The notes beneath the pieces are model-generated. The model ran no database searches. It was given only the letters and a program-made list of their open reading frames with translations, and was not told where the DNA came from. From positions 35,443,705 to 35,507,704 of the forward strand of contig CM019829.1 in the NCBI GenBank assembly GCA_009763385.1: a DNA stretch of 64,000 nt, in the 5' to 3' direction. Numbering within the stretch: the first letter of the stretch is position 1; every line of letters starts with the position of its first letter. The stretch is from Coix lacryma-jobi var. lacryma-jobi. Its lineage: Eukaryota > Streptophyta > Magnoliopsida > Poales > Poaceae. The translations under genes were made by a program, and so were the position numbers. Below, piece after piece: positions 57,831 through 64,000 of this stretch.

Positions 57831-58152
57831 TTTGAGATGCTCCCATTAACCACGACACCAAGCTCTGTAGTGAGGTAGAGTGGCGTTATGCGGGTTCCCC
57901 TTTCCCCCTCCTTCCAATCCTAGTTCTCCCCATCCTCAATCCATTGGGTTTTTGATTCACGTCATTGCATTTTTTCGAGTTTGGAGATATATCGTTACAA
58001 TTCGTCTATTTAGAGAATTACCAATATAATTCTATCACTCTCTCATCCATACCATTCTCTATACCTCCCATGTATTTGGGCTCACTGTCAGCACATATAA
58101 ATACAAAAACACATACAGGAAACGCGTATATGTCCACTGGGCATGAGGCAGA

Positions 58153-58470
58153 GTGATGGCCCTCGCCTGTGCGGTAGCAAGTGCTCGGCTCGGCCTTGGC
58201 AGCCATGCCGCCTCCTGCAGACTCGGTGCCTCTATGGCGGCAAGTGCCTCTATGGTCGCGTTGGTTGTGTTCTTCTTGCTCACGCGAGGAGTCCAGGAGG
58301 AGCCACATTGCCTCCCGGCGTCGCTGAACGTCATTGTCTCGATCCTATGCCATGGTGAGACGACCGCGAAGGCTAGTGTCATCATCGTGCTCCGCGAGAT
58401 CACATCGTCGTCTGATCCCGAGTGCTTGGATGCCATGTCCGAGACCGTAAAAATATACAACGAGCTTGAT
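58153..58470 (+). pseudogene. U-box/ARM E3 ligase-like fragment, 5' piece
   Basis: Reads VIVSILCHGETTAKASVIIV then LREITSSSDPECLDAMSET, which resembles the ARM-repeat region of plant U-box (PUB) ubiquitin ligases, where a VVLREIASSSD-type stretch is typical. The U-box itself is missing. The ARM similarity ends near 58450 and other sequence (58470-59270) follows. Confidence 0.55.
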
Positions 58471-59265
58471 GAGGGATGGCCCGATCTTCCGAGAGGTAGC
58501 GATAGGTTCGATTGGTGGAGAACTCGACGTTGGCGATCCGGCTTCAAATCAGACACGATTCGAACCATGCAGCCGTTACATCACTGCTCTCCATTGGTTA
58601 TCAACCAAGCACAACTTGATTGACCTCGCCAAGAAGGCTAATCCTGCAAGCGAATCGAAGAACACAAGCAAGAAGGTAAAACACGCAATCTGAAATTGCA
58701 AATATGAATTATGTGAAAATCAATAGAGGGTTCAAGAACTCGGTTCCAAAGGACTAATCGACACAGTGGAGGAGATCAAGAACGGGTGCCCTGGATCACT
58801 GTAAAAGGATTCGACACCACAGTTACAATGAATCATTCGGTTCCTCGATGGAAAACTAAACTCTAAACAAAATCCAAGACCTAACGACGACGACGGCGGC
58901 TAATTATAGGGTTTAGGTCGTCGCCCCTGCTGGACGCGCCCCCTAATGGGCTCTAAGACGATACACGGCCCATCGAACCAAAAGACGGTGTCGCAGCACC
59001 CTGGCAGATTTTGGACGCTGACTTGTTTCGATGATTCCCGTTAACTCCGGATGTATTTTGATGTGATTCCAAAGCCATTGGTTAGCTTATCAAATTATCT
59101 TTCCAAGCATATATGGTTCATCGAAAATGGAGTTCGTATGCGTCCGGGGCGTTTTTTTACTCGAGACTGCTCCTGAATTCCGAGGGTGACGTGGTAGCTG
59201 AGTTGGAGACGGATTACAACTTGGGGAAGACCATGGCGTCGGTGTGTCCAGCGTGGCGATGTCCT
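58471..59265. other. Retroelement-like insert within the gene fragment
   Basis: Separates the two ARM pieces. Contains GCTAATTATAGGGTTTAGG and a poly-purine/pyrimidine style typical of LTR leaders, but no domain. I infer an inserted LTR fragment; ends not defined. Confidence 0.3.
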
Positions 59266-59705
59266 CATCAGAGCTCATCAAGCTCCTACAGAGGTGTGTC
59301 ACCGCAAGCCACTAAGGTCGCGTTGGTCACCGCAGCAGTTAGTCGCCTGGTCGGCATTGGCATGGTGGAGCTCCTGGTCGAGCTGTTGGTCGACGTCGAC
59401 AAGGGCACGACGGAGAAGGGGCTCGCGGTGCTGGACAGCCTGCTGTTCACAGAGGAAGGTCGTGAGAATGCATGCGTGCATGCACTAGGTGTCCTGGTGC
59501 TGGTCAAGAACATGCAGGCATGCAGCACGTGTTCGTCATGGCAATTGAGTCAACGGTGGTGGTGAAGATGCTGCACCGAGAAGATGTCGCATCCACGGTG
59601 ATGACGGTGATGGACGCCGCGTCCATGGGAAGGTCATCGGGTGAGGTCTTGCTGGCCATAGTCAGGTCCGAGGACACGTCCCGCGGGACGTCCTGTACCA
59701 ACTAG
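59266..59705 (+). pseudogene. U-box/ARM E3 ligase-like fragment, 3' piece
   Basis: Reads SPQATKVALVTAAVSRLVGI, then VELLVDVDKGTTEKGLAVLD and SLLFTEEGRENACVHALGVL. This is the next ARM repeats of the same PUB-type family, where DKGTTEKxLAVLDSLL is a strongly conserved stretch. A frame change near 59515 leads into VVVKMLHREDVASTV. No intact protein. Confidence 0.65.
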
Positions 59706-59969
59706 TGCAGCGCGCGTGGCAAACCCTAGCCGGACTTGCTCCTCCCTCCGTAGCGCAGTGAGCGTGACCAGGGCATCGCGGAGGCTGTTGCGTGCATCCA
59801 GTGTAGGCTTGTACATGTTCCTGTCTAAATACATATTTCGCAATGGGCCCATGTACGTTTGGGTTGTAGAAAATGACATAGTTGAGGGAGAGATAGAAGT
59901 ATAATGGCAGTTCTATAAATAAGCGAATTGTAATGGCGTATCTCCAAACACGAAAAATTGCAATGGCGT

Positions 59970-61842
59970 TGTTGACACAAAAATTTGGACAAGGCGCCAA
60001 CACACTCGAACACGGTCCTCAGAGGCCATGCAGAGCAAGGTCTTGACCTCCTGGACCTTCAAAGGTGGCGGTGGCGGTGTCGAATCTAGGTGAGAGCGAC
60101 CTCGGACGTGCCAGTCAATTTGACCTGTAATTGACAAGAAAGAGAAAAAAGTGTTAAATTACGGAACCTACCGGTTTGATGCTAGACAGTTCTAAGTTAT
60201 GCGGCTCTGATATAGCCATTGTTTATAGGACGTTAACTAGAAAGTCCACTCCCAAGAGAAAGTTGAAACATTGACAATATTTAGAAGCAAAACGACAGTT
60301 ACATATATAAATAAAGTATTTAGAATAAAGCATAGCCGATAAGCTTGAACATGAATATTTATCAGAGATCTATGTATACATATAAATGGTATGAAATCAA
60401 CGAATCGACTAATTGCATAGACAGTTCTATTTGTTAACAGTGGAGTATTTCCATGCAGCCATAAATAACAAATAGATTGATAAAGTAGCTTAAACATCAA
60501 TAGTGGGGTGTCTCCATACAGCCATAATGATGACTAAGCTAAATCACGTCCGATGCAACGAGCAGATCCATTGATTCCAGATCACTTAAAAGTACACATT
60601 ATGAAGGAAGCATAACTGGATCGGCTATTTTAGCCGATACAGGGTCCATAAAGCACGAACAAGATCTATCCGTTAAAATCATAGTTTGACTTAAGATCAA
60701 ACAGACCTAACCTTCCAAGCATATCAGTGGGGTTCGGAAATACAGCCGTAATAAACATGTTAGATCAAGTCCATCTTCTCTTAGATCAAACCACGATTTT
60801 ATCGGATATCTCGAACGCACAACATGTAACAATCAGGATTGACCAAATAGTCGATGAGAGGCTTAGATCGGCTATTTCCCTTGATGTAAGTGTATAAAGC
60901 CTTCGGGTAGCCAGATTTAAACAGTGTTTGAGTTTAAGATATTTTGTCAATCTTGATTGGGCAAGATATTGTTTAAATCTAAAGAAAAACATTAAAGCAT
61001 AAACAACATCGATAACTTGATGAATCTATTAGCTTGCCAAAACCAAGAGTCGATAACTAGTCAAGATCGACTAAAGCAAGAGATTGGTCGGAGTCAAGAC
61101 AATCTTACAAAAGGCGAACTTAACCGATAACTAACCCATATCATAGCTAAACAAGAGTTTGGTCGATGTCAAATACAGCATTATTGAATGATAACACGAG
61201 TCATTGGTGAAACTTATAAGCAAACCGGAGGTCGGTCAAGCCGATGCAGCCCTGCCTGGTTGAAGGTTCCGCCGAGTTCTACCTTACTCCTACTCCTAGA
61301 GTTTGGCCGATGGCCGATGTGTTGATTGATTGATTGTGTTTACAAAAATTAGGTTTCTAGCTATTTATAACTCGGTAGACTCCTGTTCTAAACACGACTA
61401 GGATACATAAAAATAAAACAAAAGACGACCCGGACTCAAACTCCTTGGCCGAACCCAACAGGTCTTCAAAGTCTGTCACGTCTGGTTCACATGAACTTTT
61501 GGTCGTGTCCGGGTCCAAACAGGTCTCTTTTATTTTCTGGCCGATTTCCTCATTAACAAATGAGTTGTTTGTGCCTACAAAACAATAATCTTTTTGGTCC
61601 AAAGTCTGGTGTAAACACATGCCCCCAATTTTGGGATGAAATTTATTTTATTCCAAAATGCTATTCCTTTCCTTGAGGTCCGATCAACTAATTTCTCCTT
61701 AGTCGATCATCCGAGCCTTCTTCCCAACCGTTATTCCTTTCTTCCAAGGCCATTCTCAAACCCTAGCTTTTGAACAAGCCCGTCGCCACTCAATTCAAGC
61801 AAAATCCTTCGAGAATTCAAGTTTAGCGCTCCCGCAAGTCAA
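59970..61842. other. Intergenic/LTR-like sequence, no gene seen
   Basis: AT-rich sequence with many CGAT/CCGAT words similar in style to the gypsy LTR at the left edge of the window. It holds the promoter of the PMD gene at its right end. TGTTGACACAAAAATTTGG near 59971 could be a gypsy LTR start, but no partner was found. Confidence 0.35.
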
Positions 61843-64000
61843 ATGGCGACTCAAGATTCTATCCCTGAGGTAAAAAGTTGGGCTTTTAGCACCCCCCTTT
61901 CTGATGATCTTCCACTTTGCATATCCTTTACATCCTTAAACTTTCAGGCGCTTCATGACCAATCCGCATCCCAATTCATGATAGTCCCAATGACTTCTTC
62001 CTCGGTCCAGTAGGCAATCTTGACCCTACTGAAGTCATCACTGCCGAGACTCAAAGTGTTCTCTTCAAGAACTCCGATTTTGCATCAAAGCATTGGGGAA
62101 AGACTTCCTTTAGGAACTGGCCATCAATCATCTCAGGCTGGAGGGATTGGTTGATCAAGGTGGAAGCCAAGAAGAAACAAGACTGGATCCTTCATAATTT
62201 GGATCGGTGTATTACTTTGTCTCTAGCCGACATAAAAAGAAATGAGTCGATGCTGAAGGTTGCTTGTTATTTTTGGTCTGGAATTTTCAATGCTTTCATG
62301 TTCAAGCAGGGGCCCATGACCCCAACTATAGCCGATGTGCATATGCTAACCGGCTTAAATGTCATTGGGTCCATCAATCCTCATAATCTTCAATTCAAGC
62401 CTTCTATCAAGCTTGAAAACCTCAAATCTGGTGGTTGGTCCAGTTATATTGCCTCCTTCAACACCTCTCAGTCCAGTGTCTCAGAACGAGAGCATGCAAT
62501 TTTCTGAACATGTGGCTGGAGAAATATCTATTTTGTGGACAAAGTTGTGGTCCTACTTCAAATTTCTTGGCATTAGCAGAAATGTTGCCTATGAATTCAG
62601 ATATTCCCCTAGGAAAATACCTCTCGGGTGCCTTATATAGTATGTTGAACAAAGTATCTCAGAGCTTGATGGAGAACAAAAGTATCTCATCAATAACTGG
62701 ACCTTGGTGGTTACTCCAACTTTGGCTTAATCTCCACCTCCACAGACTGACAACCCGAGACCTGAGGACTTTATCTTTTCCATCACTGTATCTAGATGAC
62801 CAAGAAAAGTTACTAGATGATGAAGCCAAGATGAGAAGGTGCACTTCATTTGGAGAAGTTGCTGCTATGATAGTCATTGATGAACCAACTAGCTTCTTTT
62901 TCAAGGTCTTTTATCGAGGGTTCCTTGCAGCTATCTTCAGCTGGTTTCAATATCCAGATATTGCAGAGCTTGAAAATCCATACTCTTTTAGATTCCAGAA
63001 AGAATGTGATGATGAGGGCTTGAAAATTTTATGTCAATTGATAAAGTCTTGCCTTCTGCCTACTGAAATCAGACACGGTAGAGAGAAACCTCCCATGTCT
63101 TATGAATTTTACCACCCTGTCATGGCAGCCAGGCAAATGGGTTTTGGCCAAGTGCCTCGAGCTCTCTTCTTTGCTGACAAGCTCAAACCAAGGGAGGCAG
63201 TAGACTCTGCTTTAGAATATAACAGAATTTTCCAATTGGAGCAGTCTATCTCCCTGAAGATGGTCAAAGAATGGAACTGTCGGCCTTTTTCTTCATCTTA
63301 TTTCAACAACTGGTGGCAACAATGGAGCATCCATCTCTTTAAGGAGGCTGTGGCCACTTACTGCCTCAAACTAGATCTAGATTTTCAAGCAACTGATGAG
63401 GTATGACTTCATTTCCCCTCAAGTTCTATATTCTCATCATCTGTTCTTTCCTGATATTACCTTGTAAACGCTTGTAGGATTTGGTCACCTTGAACTCTCC
63501 AAAAATAAACTATAATGTATGTTGTCCAAATCCAAGAATTGGCTATGATGCTCCTACTATAAAAACCTTGATGAAGAGGAAAGCTTCTGACATTCCAGAT
63601 GACCATACTCTTAGCACCTTCATAAAGGAAGTTGGCTCTTCTAAAATCAAGAAGCCAAAAGTTGACAAGCCAATCACAAAAGTTACATCAAAGAAGAAGA
63701 AGAAAGACACTTCTGATGGCAGCCAATCTTTGATCGAAGATGTCATCATAGAAGTAAGAAAAGCTGTCTTTTCTTCTCTTTTTTCATCATCCAATTTATA
63801 ATCTCTTAACTTGCTTTTGACTCTTTAATTTTTAGGAGCAAGTTGACACTCAAAATGTCGAATCTGAAATGCTCCCTCTTCCTGACATCGATCAACAATT
63901 CCCTCAACAAGGTATAAATTCTAGCCGATGATCTTACCTTTTAATAAGTAATTCTGAAACCTGATGAAAAGCTTTTTCAGATGTACTCCCTGAGTCTTCA
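61843..64000 (+). CDS. Plant mobile domain (PMD, aminotransferase-like) protein gene, 5+ exons, runs off window
   Basis: PMD proteins (MAIN/MAIL1-like in the host, also captured by transposons) act in silencing and genome stability. Exons inferred: 61843-61869, 61948-63400, 63478-63753, 63836-63911 and 63981 onward, all with GT-AG borders. The domain is seen as FRNWPSIISGWRDWLIKVEA, ACYFWSGIFNAFMFKQGPMT, PTIADVHMLTGLNVIG and ARQMGFGQVPRALFFADKL. The third exon encodes a lysine-rich, nuclear-signal-like KVTSKKKKKD. Two frame breaks (about 61975 and one T missing in a T run near 62503) interrupt exon 2, so this is a pseudogene or an error-bearing sequence. Host or transposon-borne status cannot be told. 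Confidence 0.75.
62151..62507 (+). CDS. PMD core, first open block
   Basis: 118 residues: DWILHNLDRCITLSLADIKR, the ACYFWSGIFNAFMFKQGPMT core motif and MLTGLNVIGSINPHNLQFKP. The same frame is open further upstream to about 61975. It stops at a TGA created by a one-base loss in a T run. Confidence 0.78.
   Translation: MIKVEAKKKQDWILHNLDRCITLSLADIKRNESMLKVACYFWSGIFNAFMFKQGPMTPTIADVHMLTGLNVIGSINPHNLQFKPSIKLENLKSGGWSSYIASFNTSQSSVSEREHAIF
62500..63400 (+). CDS. PMD core, second open block
   Basis: Continues in the next frame: FLNMWLEKYLFCGQSCGPTS, LGKYLSGALYSMLNKVSQSL, GPWWLLQLWLNLHLHRLTTR, then FYRGFLAAIFSWFQYPDIAE and WNCRPFSSSYFNNWWQQWSI. Ends at the GTATGA donor. Confidence 0.78.
63478..63753 (+). 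CDS. PMD gene exon 3
   Basis: 92 codons, phase 0: DLVTLNSPKINYNVCCPNPR, then MKRKASDIPDDHTLSTFIKE and KKPKVDKPITKVTSKKKKKD. Acceptor TTGTAG, donor GTAAGA. Basic, probably disordered and nuclear. Confidence 0.7.

Larger units (their letters stand above)
57961..59969. mobile_element. Candidate Pack-MULE carrying a U-box/ARM gene fragment
   Basis: Inverted terminal repeats of about 125 bases: GTCATTGCATTTTTTCGAGT...TTTGGAGATAT at 57961-58090, and the complement of GCCATTGCAATTTTTCGTGT...TTTGGAGATAC at 59840-59969. Inside lies the U-box/ARM-type gene fragment. Flanking 9-mers (TTGATTCAC, GTTGTTGAC) match at only 5 of 9 positions, so the target duplication is decayed or the ends are slightly off. 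No transposase. Confidence 0.6.

Noticed and set aside
59971..61620. A gypsy LTR starting TGTTGACACAAAAATTTGG
   Set aside because: Plausible start, but no second LTR, primer site or coding domain could be tied to it in this window.
1..64000. tRNA, rRNA or small nuclear RNA genes
   Set aside because: No cloverleaf-type or rRNA sequence recognised. The TGGTATCA motifs are retroelement primer sites, not tRNA genes.

Overview
This window is nuclear DNA from a flowering plant, almost certainly a grass. The evidence is the dense nest of low-copy Ty1/copia elements with very GC-rich 5' ends, the Tourist/PIF-, Stowaway- and Mutator-type small DNA transposons, the L1-type LINE relics, and a spliced host gene with canonical GT-AG introns. 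Nothing bacterial or viral is present. Nearly all long reading frames belong to retrotransposon polyproteins or are mirror frames of GC-rich sequence.

The backbone of the window is one host gene on the minus strand. It is a nine-exon mitochondrial-carrier-family gene, closest by eye to plant NAD+ transporters (NDT1/NDT2). Its ATG is at 56630 and its stop at 4636, so about 950 coding bases are spread over about 52 kb. Every exon has GT-AG borders and the three carrier signature repeats are all present. Five introns are large (5.0, 6.5, 7.6, 19.2 and 12.4 kb), and most of their bulk is transposons. Four reading-frame breaks in exons 5, 7 and 9 mean that it is either a decaying copy or an assembly with indel errors.

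Layout from left to right. 1-2.6 kb: 3' end and LTR of a Ty3/gypsy element (Tat-like). 2.6-4.6 kb: LINE relic and 3' flank of the carrier. 4.6-4.9 kb: carrier exon 9. Intron 8 (4.9-17.3 kb): LINE tail, Copia-A split by a 2-kb solo LTR of a different Copia type, an LTR-like segment, a LINE relic and an 0.9-kb palindromic foldback. 17.3-17.7 kb: exons 8, 7 and 6. Intron 5 (17.7-36.9 kb): Tourist MITE, LINE end, a PIF/Harbinger-like element split by three-LTR Copia-E, then old Copia-F carrying Copia-B in its body and a Mutator-like element in its LTR. 36.9 kb: exon 5. Intron 4 (37.0-44.6 kb): Copia remnant, MITE and young Copia-C. 44.6 kb: exon 4. Intron 3: young Copia-D. 51.2 kb: exon 3. Intron 2: MITEs and a LINE. 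56.35-56.63 kb: exons 2 and 1. Upstream of the gene lie two opposed Stowaway-like MITEs (56.9-57.5 kb), a candidate Pack-MULE carrying a U-box/ARM ubiquitin-ligase gene fragment (58.0-60.0 kb), and a spliced plant-mobile-domain (PMD) gene on the plus strand that runs off the right end (61.8-64 kb).

The insertion order can be read from target-site duplications: Copia-A AGGAA, its solo LTR GTTCT, Copia-B CTGTG, Copia-C GCTTC, Copia-D TCAAC, Copia-E AGTTC, the PIF-like element TTA, and the MULE TACATATAT. Copia-B, -C and -D have nearly identical LTR pairs and are therefore recent. Copia-A, -F, the gypsy element and the LINEs are old.
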